From Deltaproteobacteria bacterium (GTDB taxonomy: Bacteria; Myxococcota_A; Polyangia; Nannocystales; Nannocystaceae): a DNA stretch of 64,000 bases. Location of the stretch: the NCBI GenBank assembly GCA_003696955.1, contig RFGU01000194.1, forward strand, positions 1 through 64,000, written 5' to 3'. Both the position numbers and the translations under genes were made by a program. Below the pieces are notes generated by a model. It was not told where the DNA came from, did no database searches, and was given only the letters and a program-made list of their open reading frames with translations. How positions within the stretch are numbered: position 1 is the stretch's first letter; each line of letters starts with the position of its first letter. Positions 1 through 9,971 of the stretch are shown one piece after another.

Positions 1-1
1 C

Positions 2-217
2 CTCGGCACCGTGCGCGTCGCCCTCGCCTACGACGGAGGCGTCCTCCAGAAGGTGGCCCCCAAGGCTCCCCGCCGCCCCCCCGATGCCTTCCTCGCGTGC
101 ATCCACGCGACCTTCGGACCGGTGCGCCTGACGCGACACAAGGAGTCGTTCACCGTCCTGCTCGAAGCCGACGTGCCCCCGCCGGAGCCGGGGCAGCCCC
201 CCGGCGAGGGGCTATGA
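2..217 (+). CDS. C-terminal end of a truncated protein, function unknown
   Basis: The reading frame is open from the left edge to a TGA at 215-217, so only the last 71 or so residues are present. The visible part has a short beta-like stretch (G-G-V-L-Q-K-V), a single Cys in F-L-A-C-I-H-A-T-F, a second strand-like stretch (F-T-V-L-L-E-A-D-V) and a Pro/Gly-rich tail. The spacing of strands and lone Cys is loosely like the C-terminal domain of myxobacterial AgmX/PglI-type proteins, but this is only a resemblance. The stop overlaps the next start as ATGA, so the two genes are probably co-translated. Confidence 0.55.
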   Translation, partial: LGTVRVALAYDGGVLQKVAPKAPRRPPDAFLACIHATFGPVRLTRHKESFTVLLEADVPPPEPGQPPGEGL

Positions 218-1863
218 TGTCGGCCGTGCCTTCCCGCAGCGGCGTGCTCGAAAGCTTTGTGTTCGCCGGTGCGCTCGCCCTGTCGTGCGGAGGCCGGGCC
301 GACCCGAAGACGGCGCCGCAGGCCGAGGCCGAACGAGCCCCGTTGCCGCCCGCCGCCGAGCGTCACCAGGCGGCCTTCGAGGCGGCGCTGCCGACCGCCG
401 AGGATTTGCTCGCGGACATGGACCCCATGGCCGCGGCCCGTATCGGACGCGCCTCCCTCGAACCTCCATCCTTCGATCCCGGCCGGGTCGACGAGATCCT
501 CGGCCGGCGCGACGCCCTCTTCGCCGAACTCGCGGACATCCGGATCGACGTCCTCGAACCCATGCAGGCGGCCCTGCTGCGTGCCGTTCGATTCGCGCTC
601 TCGGCCTACTCGGACCGGTGGCGGAGGCGGCGACCGACCCGGCGCTCGCCCGGCTGGATCGTGGCCGAGTTCGATCGCTTCGTCACCGAACTCGAAACCC
701 GCTCTGCCGCGGGCCGGACGGAGGGCTTCGACGCGGCCCTCGCGGCCGTCCCTGCGGCCGTCGCAGCCGCCTTCGACGATCTCGGGGGCACGTCGATCCC
801 CGAAGGTCGCGCGGCCGTCGCCGACCTTCGGACCCTCGCAAGACGCCTGCGCCGCCTCCCCCTCGACGGCCCGAGTGCAACGAAGGCCGCCCACGCAGCC
901 GAGGCCTTCGTGCGGGCCGCCACGAGCCTGAAGGACGCCCTGCCGCCGCCGGACGCCGCCGCCCGCCCCTACGATCTCTCGGATCTGCGGCCTCGGGGCG
1001 CGGAGGACACCCTCGTGCGGCTCGAATCGTCCTGGGGCCCGCGCGCCCTCGAGGCCTTCCTGGCCGACCAGGAGGCCGTCTACGTGCCGGCGCCCCGTTT
1101 GCTCGCCACCCTCGAGGCGACTGCGGCCCATCTTGCGGCCCTGCGGGTCGCCCCCCCCGGCAAGACCCGGGCACGGCCGGTCACGCCCGAACGCTGCTCC
1201 GCCTTGGTGGAGGAACTTGCGCCCGCCTTTGCACGTTTTCCGCAGGTCGCCGGGGTCGACATCGACTGCCGCGCGTTCGCCCGGACCTACGGCGAGCCCA
1301 TGTCCGACGCCGAACTGGCCTTTCGTCTCACGCGGGACGGGTACGCCCGGGCGGCCGCCCGTGCGCGTCAACGGGCGGAGCTTCCGGTGCTGGCCCTGGT
1401 GACCGGCCGGATCGCCGAGGCCGTCCAACCCCTGGCCCAGAGCATCGCGCTGCTCCTGCACGCGAAGCGTCGGGGCGCCGCCTTCCTGGCCGTCGCCGAG
1501 GCCCGGTCGAGGGTGTGCGCCGCGATGGCCGCCGTGTACCTGCACGGCCGCGTCGGGCCCCCCGAGGCCATCGAGGACAAGCTCTCGGGCACGTGCCCAT
1601 CGCCCGCGGCGGCCCTCGAAGCGGCGTACGCCCGGCCCCACGCGGCCTTCGCGGGGATCGCCCTCGCGTCGATCGCCGGGGGACCGGCCGAACTCGCCGC
1701 CCTCGACCGTTACCCCTGGCTGCCGTACGGGCTGATCGCGACGATCTCGCGTCCCGAGGCGAACACGTCACCGCCCCCCGTCCGGGTCGAGCCCCTCGAT
1801 GGCGCGTCCGACGACACCACGCCGACGTCCAGCGGGTCCGAGGCCCCGCGGACCTCCCGATGA
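214..1863 (+). CDS. Putative lipoprotein, helical, function unknown
   Basis: This encodes 549 residues. ATG at 214 overlaps the upstream stop as ATGA; a second ATG follows directly. Residues 1-24 are a plausible signal peptide ending A-L-A-L-S before Cys25, a weak lipobox, so a lipoprotein is likely but not certain. The rest is Ala/Arg/Leu-rich and looks almost entirely alpha-helical, with a Pro/Ser/Thr-rich tail. No catalytic motif or known domain could be recognised. It is sandwiched between an unknown C-terminal fragment and a pseudokinase-like protein with 4-bp overlaps on both sides, which suggests one transcript and related jobs. The envelope location is inferred from the signal alone. 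Confidence 0.7.
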   Translation: MMSAVPSRSGVLESFVFAGALALSCGGRADPKTAPQAEAERAPLPPAAERHQAAFEAALPTAEDLLADMDPMAAARIGRASLEPPSFDPGRVDEILGRRDALFAELADIRIDVLEPMQAALLRAVRFALSAYSDRWRRRRPTRRSPGWIVAEFDRFVTELETRSAAGRTEGFDAALAAVPAAVAAAFDDLGGTSIPEGRAAVADLRTLARRLRRLPLDGPSATKAAHAAEAFVRAATSLKDALPPPDAAARPYDLSDLRPRGAEDTLVRLESSWGPRALEAFLADQEAVYVPAPRLLATLEATAAHLAALRVAPPGKTRARPVTPERCSALVEELAPAFARFPQVAGVDIDCRAFARTYGEPMSDAELAFRLTRDGYARAAARARQRAELPVLALVTGRIAEAVQPLAQSIALLLHAKRRGAAFLAVAEARSRVCAAMAAVYLHGRVGPPEAIEDKLSGTCPSPAAALEAAYARPHAAFAGIALASIAGGPAELAALDRYPWLPYGLIATISRPEANTSPPPVRVEPLDGASDDTTPTSSGSEAPRTSR

Positions 1864-3677
1864 TGGCACGGCTGTCCGACGACCCTGAGCTTACGCAGGA
1901 GGAACGAGTAGGCCTGGCCCAGGGACGTCACGCCGACGTGGCCGAGGCCCTGCGGGCGCGGGGGCGCCCGGACCTGGCCGGGCGGGTGTACGAGGCCATT
2001 TGGGACTTTTCGCGTGCCGTCGAGGCGTACCTGGCCGCCGGCGCGGCCATGGCGGCCCTCGAGGCCGCCCTGGCGTCCGAGGACGCGGCCCTCCTCGGCC
2101 GCGTCGTCGAAGCGTGCCGAGCGGAGGATGCTGCGGTTCGCGTACGCATCGCCGAGACGTTGCAGGCGCGTGGCCGGGCCTCCGAGGCCGCAGCCTTGCT
2201 CGCGGATCACGCCGACCCCGAACCGAGGATCCGGGCCCTCGCCTCCGCGGGCCGCGTCGTCGAGGCGGCCGAAGCCGCCGTGGACGCGGGACTCGACGCC
2301 ATGGCCCTCGAGTTGCTCGCCGAGACGGCGGACACGGTGTCACCCCGAGCCTGGGCCATCGAGGCCCGCGCCCGTTGGAACCTCGGCGACGTGGAAGGCG
2401 CCGTCCGAAGCGCGCAACGCTGCCTGCGCGAAGGCGGCGACGGCGACGACGTGCGCCGGATCCTGTCGGCGGGGCTCGCCGCCCTCGGGTACGTGACGGC
2501 GGCACACCGGGTCCGGCCCGAGGCACCTCCGGCGCAGGAGGCCGCCCCGCCGGCACGCTTTCGCGTGACCGCCCCCCTTGCTCCTCGGTTCTGCGGCGCG
2601 GCCTACCTGGCGCAGGATCGGTTCACCCTCGAGGACGTGGAGGTTCATCTGTTGCTCGCCGATGCGCCGCCGGACGACCCCGAAGCCCGCCGGATCGTGG
2701 CCGAGGCGCTCTCCGACGCCCTTGCCGGGGACGCCCTCGCCCACCCGGCGGTCACCCAGGTACGGTTCGCCGATCCGCGCTCCGGGTTGCTCGTCCTTCC
2801 CCACGAGGGAGCAAGCCCATTGCCCACCCCCGAGATGGCGCCCCCGCTCGGACTCGTCGCGACGTTCTTCGCGTTCCTGGCCGCCGGTCTCGCTGTGGGA
2901 CACGGGGCGGGGCTTGCGAACGGTGGTCTCCTTCCGACCCAGTTCGGCCGCGACGCGCTGGGTCGCCCGCGCCTTCCCCCGTTCGGCGTCCACCGGCTCG
3001 TGCCCCTCGCCGGAACCCAGACGGCGGGCCTCGAGGCGAGGCTGCGGCTTTCGCCCCCCGAAGTGCGCACCGGCAGGCCCTGGACGCCGGCCGCCGACGT
3101 CTACGGCCTCGTGCGCGGCTTCGTCGCCTTCGCGACCCGTACGTGGACGGACGAGGATCTGGCCGGCGCCCTCGCCGGGACGCGGGCGCCCCGAACCGCC
3201 ATCGACCGACTTGTCGCTGCACTCGCCTCGGACCCGGTCGAACGGCCGACGGCGGCCGAGGTGGCCGAGGCCCTGCGTGCAATCGCTCGGGCCGTGGGGG
3301 AGGCGACGACCGGAGCCGAGCCGGCCTCGTTCGCCCCGCAGCCCCTTCGGCCCTCCTCCATGCCCACCGTGTGGGTGGAGGCGGCCCCGACCTGGACGGC
3401 GTCGGAACTCGACGCCCTCGCGGCCGCAGAGGACCCGTACCTGCAGCCGGTGCTCGACCGTCACGGCCGTCGTTTCGGGCTTGCGACCTGGCCGCCCGGC
3501 TCGGCGGTGATGGCGTCCCGTGACGCGGGCGCCGAGCGGCGATTGCCGCGAGGGGCGCTCGCCCATCTGACCGGCCCGCTTCGCCAGGCCATCGTGACAC
3601 GCCTCGGGCCGCGCAGCCTCGTGCGCGTGCCCGGCGGTCACGTTCTCGTCGCCCTCGACGACGTGCTCACGAGATGA
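1860..3677 (+). CDS. Helical-repeat protein with a degenerate Ser/Thr kinase-like domain
   Basis: This encodes 605 residues. ATG at 1860 overlaps the preceding stop, with a second ATG right after. Residues 1-225 are short helical repeats resembling TPR/HEAT. From about 230 to 475 the layout follows a eukaryotic-like protein kinase: a V-H-L-L-L strand near 260, V-G-H-G-A-G-L-A-N-G-G near 345-358 where the catalytic H-R-D...N loop would sit, L-S-P-P-E-V near 397 (APE-like), A-A-D-V-Y-G-L (like D-V-Y-S-L-G), and D-P-V-E-R-P-T-A-A-E-V near 456, the usual C-lobe ending. The VAIK lysine, HRD aspartate and DFG are not recognisable. I infer a pseudokinase acting as a scaffold or sensor. Its 3' end overlaps the convergent TetR gene by 11 bp. 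Confidence 0.72.
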   Translation: MMARLSDDPELTQEERVGLAQGRHADVAEALRARGRPDLAGRVYEAIWDFSRAVEAYLAAGAAMAALEAALASEDAALLGRVVEACRAEDAAVRVRIAETLQARGRASEAAALLADHADPEPRIRALASAGRVVEAAEAAVDAGLDAMALELLAETADTVSPRAWAIEARARWNLGDVEGAVRSAQRCLREGGDGDDVRRILSAGLAALGYVTAAHRVRPEAPPAQEAAPPARFRVTAPLAPRFCGAAYLAQDRFTLEDVEVHLLLADAPPDDPEARRIVAEALSDALAGDALAHPAVTQVRFADPRSGLLVLPHEGASPLPTPEMAPPLGLVATFFAFLAAGLAVGHGAGLANGGLLPTQFGRDALGRPRLPPFGVHRLVPLAGTQTAGLEARLRLSPPEVRTGRPWTPAADVYGLVRGFVAFATRTWTDEDLAGALAGTRAPRTAIDRLVAALASDPVERPTAAEVAEALRAIARAVGEATTGAEPASFAPQPLRPSSMPTVWVEAAPTWTASELDALAAAEDPYLQPVLDRHGRRFGLATWPPGSAVMASRDAGAERRLPRGALAHLTGPLRQAIVTRLGPRSLVRVPGGHVLVALDDVLTR

Positions 3678-4269
3678 TGCCGCGAAGGGCGTGGTGCAGG
3701 TAGCCGTCGACGAATTGGTCGGTGTCCGCGATGGGCAGCGACGGGTGCTTCTCGCTGATCCGTCCGGTGCGAAGCAGGGACGCGATGCCGTGGACCACGG
3801 CCCACAGTTCGTAGGCCGCCGTGGTCGGGTCGAGGTCCGCACGAAACGAGCCCCGACGCACGCCTTCCCGCAGGGCCTCACGCACCACCTCGAGGGGCTC
3901 GAGAAAGGCCCGAGCCTCGGCTTCGAGCAGGCTCTTCCATTCGGGGGCATCCTCGTCGGCGAGCACGGTGTAGAGCCAAGGGTTGTCGCGGGCGAACCGC
4001 ACGTACGCCCGGGCCATCTCCGTCACCTGCTCGGCCGGATCGTCCGAGACGTCGCGGGCGGCCCTGAGCCGCTCGGCCAGGCGGGAAAGCCCGGTGCGGC
4101 GAATCTCGTCGAGGATCGCCGCCTTGCTGTCGAAGTGCTGGTAGAGCGCCGTCGTGCTGATCCCCAGGCGGGCGGCGAGTCCTCGCATGGTGATGCCCTC
4201 GGCCCCGTGTTCGGTGCCGAGTGCCAACGTCGCCTCGAGGATCCGGTGGCGCAGATCGTCGGTTTGCAT
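3667..4269 (-). CDS. TetR/AcrR family transcriptional regulator
   Basis: This is a 200-residue protein, typical of the family. The N-terminal helix-turn-helix covers about residues 25-48 (I-T-M-R-G-L-A-A-R-L-G-I-S then A-L-Y-Q-H-F), the classic TetR pattern of recognition helix followed by Y-x-H-F. The C-terminal half is the variable ligand-binding/dimerisation domain and contains V-V-H-G-I-A-S-L. The ATG at 4269 was chosen because it gives the usual 8-10 residues before the first helix. It is divergent from a DUF2723 membrane protein, the most likely target besides itself. The ligand cannot be deduced. Its stop lies inside the 3' end of the convergent kinase-like gene. Confidence 0.9.
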   Translation of the reverse strand: MQTDDLRHRILEATLALGTEHGAEGITMRGLAARLGISTTALYQHFDSKAAILDEIRRTGLSRLAERLRAARDVSDDPAEQVTEMARAYVRFARDNPWLYTVLADEDAPEWKSLLEAEARAFLEPLEVVREALREGVRRGSFRADLDPTTAAYELWAVVHGIASLLRTGRISEKHPSLPIADTDQFVDGYLHHALRGIIS

Positions 4270-4394
4270 TTGATCGGGGGGCACGGTCGCACGGTACCAT
4301 CGTCGTCCCGAATGGAAACCCCCGTTCGAGTCAATTCGCTGCCGTGCTTGGGTCGATGTCGACCGTCTCGCGGGGCACGCGTCCAAGGCGGACC
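4270..4394. promoter_or_regulatory. Divergent TetR / DUF2723 intergenic region
   Basis: These 125 bases separate two divergent starts and presumably hold both promoters and a TetR operator. A TACCGT hexamer reads leftward at 4296-4291 and a TACCAT hexamer rightward at 4295-4300; they overlap around a GGTACC palindrome. This would be an economical place for a repressor to block both promoters, but no long dyad typical of a TetR operator is obvious, so the site is only a suggestion. Confidence 0.3.
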
Positions 4395-6323
4395 ATGGCC
4401 GGCGCAGCCGCGGCGCGGCGGGGCGTGGCGAGCCGCGCCGGGGAGGAGACGCCCAGCGTGGTGACGGTCGCGAACGCCGTTATTCGCCGGTACAACGCGG
4501 CCCTCGGTTTCGGCGTCGCCGTCGCAGCCACCTACCTGGTGGCATGTGCGCGCACGGTGCAGCCGGGGGACAGCGGCGAGTTCGCCACGATCCTGCTCCG
4601 GGGGGGGATCCCCCATCCACCTGGCTATCCCCTCATGCGCATGCTCGGCGGGATCGCCCGGACCATCGAGGCGGCCGGGGTGCCGTCCATGTGGGCGGCC
4701 GCGCTGCCCTGTGCCCTCTTCGGGGCCGCCGGCTTCGCCGTCCTCGCCCGGATCGTCGCCCCGCCTCGTGTGGGATGGACGGGGCTTGCCCTGGTGGCCC
4801 TCGCGGGGGTCTCGCCGACGGCCCTCGGCCACGTTCCCGATGCCGAGGTTTGGGGGCTGTCGGTGTTCCTGGCCTCCCTCGTGGTCGCCTCGGTGCTTGC
4901 CGATCCCGCTCCGCCCCCGTGGCGCACGGGCCTGTTGCTCGGCCTTGCCGGCGCCCATCACCAGACCTCGGTCTTCCTCGTGCCGATGGTGGCTTGCGCC
5001 GAGATCCACCGCGCAAGCGGAACGACCTGCTCGGCCCGCGCACGTTCGGCCATTCGTCGAATCTCTGCCGTGGCGGCCGGAGCCCTGCTGGGGCTTTCGG
5101 CCTACGCGACCTTGGCCGTGGGCGAAGGCGGCGCGTTCCGGTGGGGCGATCCGAGTTCCCCGGCCGGCCTCGTCCACCACGTGCTGCGGCGGGACTTCGG
5201 CACGTTCGATCTGGGCCTATCGGGCCTCGACCTGCCGGCGGGTCTGCTCGTATCCGGCGCACTTTCGCGTATCGCGAACGTCTTCACCCTCGGGCTCGTC
5301 GATGCGCCGACGGTGGGTGCCCTCGTCCTGTTGCTCGCCGGTGTGCCGGTCTTGCGGCCGGCGCGACCGTTCGCTGGAAGGCTCGTCGCCTTCGGCAGCT
5401 ACGTCTCGCTCCTGCTCTCGTCGGTGGTGTTCGCCGCCCTCGGCAACCTGGATCCGCGAAGCCCCTTCGCACGGTGGATCCTCGAACGTTTCGACCTCTT
5501 GCCCCTGGTCCTGGTCGTGCCGCTCCTTGCCGCGGCGCTGCACCCGGTCCTTGCGCGCGTCGGTCGGCTCCGAAGCATCTCGCCCCGACTCGCGGGCGCC
5601 GTGCTCGTCTCGGGCCTCTTCGTGACGCAGGCGGCCCGGGGATTCGCCCACGGCGTCCCGGCCGACGAACGCACCACGGAGGCCTACGCTCGGGCCGCCT
5701 TGGCCTCGGCGGCCGCCGGTGCCCTTCGGGCCCCACCCAAGGGCCTCCCCGGTGCAATCCTGCTGGGTTTGGACGACCACCGCACGTTTCCCGTGCTCTA
5801 CCGCCAGGCCGTAGGTGGTGATGCCCCACAGGTTCTCTACCTCGACGCCAGTCTGCTCGCCCACCCGTGGTACCGGGCGCGGGCGCGGGCGCGCTTCCCC
5901 GCCGTGCCGGACGTGGACCGGCCGGTGCGCCTCATCGGAAGCCTGTGGACCACGCCCGAGGGGCGCACGATCCCGGTGTTCGTCACCCATCGCTTCTCCC
6001 GCCCCCTCGTCCGGGACGTGGGGCTCGTCCCCCACGGGACCATCTATCGCGTGACGGGCCCGGCGTCGGCCCCTCCCCCGCCCCTCGACGCATCGGCGGC
6101 CGCCCACCTGCGCGCCCTCGAAGCCGTGCGCACCGCCCTCGGGCGGCCCGCGGGGGCCCCGTTGCTGGACGCCGCGCCAGTGCCGGCCGGGCACCCCTTC
6201 GCCGGCGATCTCCTGCTCGCCGCCGCGGACCCGACCCGAGAACTCGTCGAGGCCCTGCGCCGCGCCGGCCGCGACGCCTTGGCCGACCGGGTCGTCAAGG
6301 CCTTCTCGGGGCGCTCCCCCTGA
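4395..6323 (+). CDS. DUF2723-type polytopic membrane protein, probable lipid-linked-sugar glycosyltransferase
   Basis: This encodes about 642 residues. After the first membrane helix comes the DUF2723 signature: Q-P-G-D-S-G-E-F (Asp59) followed by G-I-P-H-P-P-G-Y-P (His74-Pro-Pro-Gly). This is the first-loop acidic motif of GT-C-type enzymes that use polyprenyl-phosphate sugars. About ten hydrophobic segments follow, then a soluble C-terminal part from about residue 450. Acceptor and sugar cannot be read from sequence. ATG 4395 has a weak AAGGCGG upstream; GTG 4458 is an alternative with a strong GGAGGAG nine bases before it, which would trim 21 residues. A paralogous family member lies at 40503-42581. 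The gene faces a TetR regulator. Confidence 0.75.
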   Translation: MAGAAAARRGVASRAGEETPSVVTVANAVIRRYNAALGFGVAVAATYLVACARTVQPGDSGEFATILLRGGIPHPPGYPLMRMLGGIARTIEAAGVPSMWAAALPCALFGAAGFAVLARIVAPPRVGWTGLALVALAGVSPTALGHVPDAEVWGLSVFLASLVVASVLADPAPPPWRTGLLLGLAGAHHQTSVFLVPMVACAEIHRASGTTCSARARSAIRRISAVAAGALLGLSAYATLAVGEGGAFRWGDPSSPAGLVHHVLRRDFGTFDLGLSGLDLPAGLLVSGALSRIANVFTLGLVDAPTVGALVLLLAGVPVLRPARPFAGRLVAFGSYVSLLLSSVVFAALGNLDPRSPFARWILERFDLLPLVLVVPLLAAALHPVLARVGRLRSISPRLAGAVLVSGLFVTQAARGFAHGVPADERTTEAYARAALASAAAGALRAPPKGLPGAILLGLDDHRTFPVLYRQAVGGDAPQVLYLDASLLAHPWYRARARARFPAVPDVDRPVRLIGSLWTTPEGRTIPVFVTHRFSRPLVRDVGLVPHGTIYRVTGPASAPPPPLDASAAAHLRALEAVRTALGRPAGAPLLDAAPVPAGHPFAGDLLLAAADPTRELVEALRRAGRDALADRVVKAFSGRSP

Positions 6324-6399
6324 GTCCGACGATTTTTTTCGGGCAAACGTGCAACGCCGGCCGGCGAGGGCCGACCTAGGGGGCGGAGGTACGAACTAC

Positions 6400-7836
6400 A
6401 TGACATCCCACGTCTCCCACGATCGATTCACGATCCCCCATCCTTCGCCCCGGCAGGGCTTCGCGGTCGCATCCGCCCTCGCGTCCGCCCTCGCGTTCTC
6501 GGCCTGCACCACCGAGAACCCGAATCGTTTGCCGGAGACCACCGGCACCTCCGCAGGCACCGGCGAGACCACCGGGGGGAGCACGTCCGAAGGCGGCGAC
6601 ACGGCGGGCACGACCGAAGGCGCCGGCACCACCGAAGGCAGCGGCACGACGGGCGCGCCAGGCCCCGTGTGTGGCAACGGCATCGTCGAGGAGGGCGAAG
6701 CCTGCGACGACGGCAACGACGTGGACGGAGATGGCTGCGAGAGCGACTGCACCGAGACGCCGTCGACGTGCGGCAACGGGGTCTTCGAACCGGACGAGAC
6801 CTGCGGGATCTCCCTGAACCTCGAGGTGCCCGCCCCCGTCACGTCGATCGCCGCCGCGGATCTGGAAGGTGACGGCGACCTCGACCTCGCGCTCGCGATC
6901 CCCGGCATCTCTCGAACCGTCGTGGTGGAACTCGAATCGGCGGCGGAAGTCGCCCGCCAGGAGGTCCTGAGCGGCACGCCGCCGGAACGGGTGCTCTTCG
7001 ACGACTTCACGGCGGACTTCGCGACCGATCTGGTGGTCACGGGGGACGACGGGATCTTCCTGGTCGAAGGGGACGGGGCAGGCGACTTCGGCGTCGCCAG
7101 CAAGATCGGCGCCCCCGCCCGCCACCTCGCCGCCACCGACGTCTCCCCCGACGGCCGCCGAGACATCCTGTCCGTTTCCGGCACGTCGGGACAGCTCATC
7201 ATCTGGCAGATCCATCACTACGTAAGCCAAGGTGGCGGCACCTTCGATCTCCAGCCGGCATTCGATGGTAACAACATCCTGAACTATCCGCCGCTGCCCG
7301 TGCTGTCGGCCGACCTCGACGGCGACGGGCTGGCCGATCTCGTCTACCAGCGTCCCTATGCCGACGAGTTGGTCGTCGCCGTGGCGACGGCGCCCGCCGC
7401 CTTCGACATGCCCAACGGCGGCATGTCCCTGCCCGATACGGCGCAGGATGCGGTGCTGCACGACGCCAACGACGACGGCAACCCCGACCTCGTCGTGGCG
7501 CTCGAGGGCACTGCGGGACTCTACCTCCTTCGCGGGACGGGCGCGGCCACCTTCGGCTTGCCGAATACCCTCGCCGTCGACGCACCGGTCGAGCGCCTGG
7601 CCGCGGCGGACGCCGACGGGGACGGCACGGAGGATCTCGTCGTCGGGTACGTCGGCGGCGGAGTCCAGGTGCTTCGCCGCAGCGGCCCGCTGGCCTACGA
7701 AGTCCTCGTGGACGAGCCGACCGCGGACACCGTGGCCGACCTGAAGGTCGCCGACCTCGACGGCGACGGCGCAGCCGATCCCATCTTCGCCGTCAAGGGG
7801 GCGGACGAGCTGACCATCCTGCTGAGCAATCGTTGA
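6400..7836 (+). CDS. Surface lipoprotein with DUF4215 module and FG-GAP/VCBS beta-propeller
   Basis: This encodes 478 residues. The ATG at 6400 is fixed by GGAGGT at 6385-6390, nine bases upstream. A signal peptide ends in F-S-A-C, so Cys36 is the predicted lipidation site. Then comes a Thr/Gly/Ser-rich linker of about 50 residues, a DUF4215 Cys module at about 89-130 (C-G-N-G...E-A-C-D-D-G-N), and from about 150 seven repeats of the D-x-D-G-D-G-x-x-D-L type (such as [11 protein letters not shown]), as in calcium-binding seven-bladed integrin-like propellers. Family knowledge suggests display on the outer surface and protein or glycan binding. It lies 41 bp upstream of a paralogue in the same orientation, suggesting tandem duplication. 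Confidence 0.85.
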   Translation: MTSHVSHDRFTIPHPSPRQGFAVASALASALAFSACTTENPNRLPETTGTSAGTGETTGGSTSEGGDTAGTTEGAGTTEGSGTTGAPGPVCGNGIVEEGEACDDGNDVDGDGCESDCTETPSTCGNGVFEPDETCGISLNLEVPAPVTSIAAADLEGDGDLDLALAIPGISRTVVVELESAAEVARQEVLSGTPPERVLFDDFTADFATDLVVTGDDGIFLVEGDGAGDFGVASKIGAPARHLAATDVSPDGRRDILSVSGTSGQLIIWQIHHYVSQGGGTFDLQPAFDGNNILNYPPLPVLSADLDGDGLADLVYQRPYADELVVAVATAPAAFDMPNGGMSLPDTAQDAVLHDANDDGNPDLVVALEGTAGLYLLRGTGAATFGLPNTLAVDAPVERLAAADADGDGTEDLVVGYVGGGVQVLRRSGPLAYEVLVDEPTADTVADLKVADLDGDGAADPIFAVKGADELTILLSNR

Positions 7837-7877
7837 ACGAGATGGGAAACGAACATCGACAACAGGAGCATTCGACC

Positions 7878-9302
7878 ATGCAACGTACCATCGCAATGTA
7901 TACTTTGAGTCTGGTGTGTGTCGTCGGAGCGTGTTCCGAGGGCATGGACGGCGAGGCCGGGGGGATGAACCCCACCAACGGCATGCAGACCGCCGGAAGC
8001 ACCGGGGACACCACGGGGGAGACGGAGGGGGCGACCGCGGGCGGTACCGGCACCGAGGGCACCGCGGGGGGCTCGGGAACGAGCGGGGGTGTCTGCGGCG
8101 ACGGCATGCTCGATCCCGGTGAGGCCTGCGACGACGGCAACCTCGAGGACGGCGACGGCTGCCAGGCGGATTGCACCCTTCCTCCGCCGGGTTGTGGCGA
8201 CGGCACGGTCGATCCCGACGAAATCTGCCACGCCATCGAGCCCCTTCGTGTCGTGGACTTCACGCCGACCGGCATCGAGGCGGCGGACCTCGACGCGGAC
8301 GGCCGCGTCGACCTCGTCGTATCCGACCTCGAGGGCCACGCCGTCCATCGGTGGGCCCTCGACGCCGATGGTACGGCCATCGAGTCCGAGAAGTCCCATC
8401 CCGCGGGGATGTCTCCCCTGCAGCTTCGCCTTCTCGATGCCGACGACGTGGAGGGGCTCGACCTCTTCGTGCTGCGCGAGGCCACCGACGCGTGGGGGCT
8501 TTCGGCGCTCCAGGGGCTTCCCGGCGGGCTCTTCGCGGCCCAGACGGAGGTTGCGGCCGACGCGGTGCTCGCCTTCGATGCCGGGCACTACGACCTCGAC
8601 GGGGCGCCCGACCTGATCGTGAGTCTCTCCCAGTTCTTCACCGATCCCGTGCTCCTCGTGGTGACGAACCTCGACCTCGGCGACGTGAACCTCGCCTCCC
8701 AGATGGCCGGGGGACTGAACGTCTACGACGAGATCCCCTACGCGTGTCTCGCGGACCTCGACGGCGACGGCCGAGAGGACGTGGCCTTCGTCACCACGGA
8801 CGAGGCGACGGAGGTCTCGTCGTTCTACGTGGCGCGATCGAACCCGGCATACCAGGACCAGGACATCCTGGGCTTCGATCCTCCCGTCAAGGTGGGATCC
8901 TTCCCCGAGGCCGCGGGGGCGCACTGCGCCGATCTCGACGGCAACGGTCTCGAGGACTTCGTGGTGGCCCATGGTGACGGATCCCTCACCGCGGTGTTCA
9001 TGGGGGCCGGTCTCACGGTGGACCGATTCGCCTACACCCAACTCGGAGCTGCGGCCGTCGCCCTGGCCACGGGCGACGTCGACGCGGACGGAAGGCCGGA
9101 ACTCGTCGCCGGGGACGCCGACGGCACGGTGCACTTCTTCGACGTGGACGGGCTCGGCGATCCCGTCGAGGTCTTGGCACTCGACGTGGGCGAGGCCCCG
9201 GCACAGATCGCCCTCGCCGATGCAGGTGAGGACGGCATCGACGACGTGTACGTCGCCCTTCCGGCGACGCGCACCATCGTCGCGTTGCGTGCGCGCCCGT
9301 GA
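7878..9302 (+). CDS. Paralogous surface lipoprotein with DUF4215 module and FG-GAP/VCBS propeller
   Basis: This encodes 474 residues. The ATG at 7878 has AGGAG at 7864-7868; the frame opens earlier but that part lacks a signal peptide. The lipobox V-V-G-A-C gives Cys19. Order of parts is the same as in the gene before it: Gly/Thr linker, DUF4215 module at about 72-118 ([16 protein letters not shown]), then D-x-D-x-D-G repeats (such as [10 protein letters not shown] and [10 protein letters not shown]) to the C-terminus. Family knowledge suggests a Ca-binding propeller adhesin or ligand-binding protein. The two copies have diverged strongly outside the motifs, so the duplication is not recent. 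Confidence 0.85.
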   Translation: MQRTIAMYTLSLVCVVGACSEGMDGEAGGMNPTNGMQTAGSTGDTTGETEGATAGGTGTEGTAGGSGTSGGVCGDGMLDPGEACDDGNLEDGDGCQADCTLPPPGCGDGTVDPDEICHAIEPLRVVDFTPTGIEAADLDADGRVDLVVSDLEGHAVHRWALDADGTAIESEKSHPAGMSPLQLRLLDADDVEGLDLFVLREATDAWGLSALQGLPGGLFAAQTEVAADAVLAFDAGHYDLDGAPDLIVSLSQFFTDPVLLVVTNLDLGDVNLASQMAGGLNVYDEIPYACLADLDGDGREDVAFVTTDEATEVSSFYVARSNPAYQDQDILGFDPPVKVGSFPEAAGAHCADLDGNGLEDFVVAHGDGSLTAVFMGAGLTVDRFAYTQLGAAAVALATGDVDADGRPELVAGDADGTVHFFDVDGLGDPVEVLALDVGEAPAQIALADAGEDGIDDVYVALPATRTIVALRARP

Positions 9303-9336
9303 TCCCGCGGCGGCGGGGACGGGCCTTCGCGGATGC

Positions 9337-9342
9337 TATCTT
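9337..9342 (+). promoter_or_regulatory. -10 element TATCTT for the DUF882 gene
   Basis: TATCTT ends 7 nt before the GTG at 9350, placing the predicted transcription start on the start codon. This supports GTG 9350 over the GTG at 9299. Confidence 0.45.
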
Positions 9343-9349
9343 CGAAGGC

Positions 9350-9931
9350 GTGTCCCCGTCGTCGTTCTTGCTCTCGGCCGGCCTTGCGCTCGGTGCCCCG
9401 AACGCTCACGCGGCGCCCGATCCGGTCACGAAGAAGACGGCCTTCCTCGCGGCGAAGTCGGTGCCCGCCCCTCCCCTCGGCCGACCGGCGCGCGCAGGCC
9501 AACGAGCCGAGCGTCCGGTCTTCGCTCGTCATGCATGGACGGACGAGGTCGTCGCCCTCGAGGGGACGTCCGTCCCCACGATTCGGTCCATGCTGCGGTG
9601 CCACTTCACCGGGCGTTCGGCGCCGATCCCGGCCGAACTCATCGACAAGGTGCGTGCCACGGCCGCCACGTTCGACACGCGCAAGGTCCTCGTCATCAGC
9701 GGCTATCGCTCCCCGAAGTACAACCTCTGGCTGCGGAAGAAGGGACGCGAGGTTGCGCGCAACAGCCAGCACACACGAGGCATGGCCATCGACTTTCGTC
9801 CCGAAGGCGCCGACATCCGGGCCGTGTACCGCCATCTGCGGCGGACCCACGAAGGTGGCGTCGGCTTCTATCCGGTGACACGCTTCGTGCACGTCGACCT
9901 CGGCCCTCGGCGCACCTGGCGCGGGACCTGA
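9350..9931 (+). CDS. DUF882 / peptidase M15A family peptidoglycan hydrolase (YcbK/MepK-like)
   Basis: This encodes 193 residues. The family is a zinc D,D- or L,D-endopeptidase clan cutting peptidoglycan cross-links in the periplasm. The metal motif is visible: S-Q-H-T-R-G-M-A-I-D gives His141 and Asp148, and F-V-H-V-D-L near the C-terminus gives His181. I-S-G-Y-R-S-P before them is also typical. GTG 9350 was chosen because a clean signal peptide with cleavage after A-H-A follows it and a -10 element lies just upstream. GTG 9299, overlapping the previous stop, would add 17 residues including an Arg-rich stretch. Whether export is Sec or Tat is therefore open. Confidence 0.82.
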   Translation: MSPSSFLLSAGLALGAPNAHAAPDPVTKKTAFLAAKSVPAPPLGRPARAGQRAERPVFARHAWTDEVVALEGTSVPTIRSMLRCHFTGRSAPIPAELIDKVRATAATFDTRKVLVISGYRSPKYNLWLRKKGREVARNSQHTRGMAIDFRPEGADIRAVYRHLRRTHEGGVGFYPVTRFVHVDLGPRRTWRGT

Positions 9932-9971
9932 CACCGGGTCCACGGGTGTGCGGCCCGACCTTCTCGCCGCC

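Noticed and set aside
28-1641. Long minus-strand frame opposite the first lipoprotein gene
   Set aside because: Very Gly/Arg-rich, no motif, and the plus-strand frame has a signal peptide and ATGA couplings at both ends.
6304-6340. Intrinsic terminator after the first DUF2723 gene (GGGGCGCTCCCC hairpin plus a seven-T run)
   Set aside because: The T-run at 6332-6338 begins 12 nt after the stem, too far for a standard terminator, so it was not listed as one.
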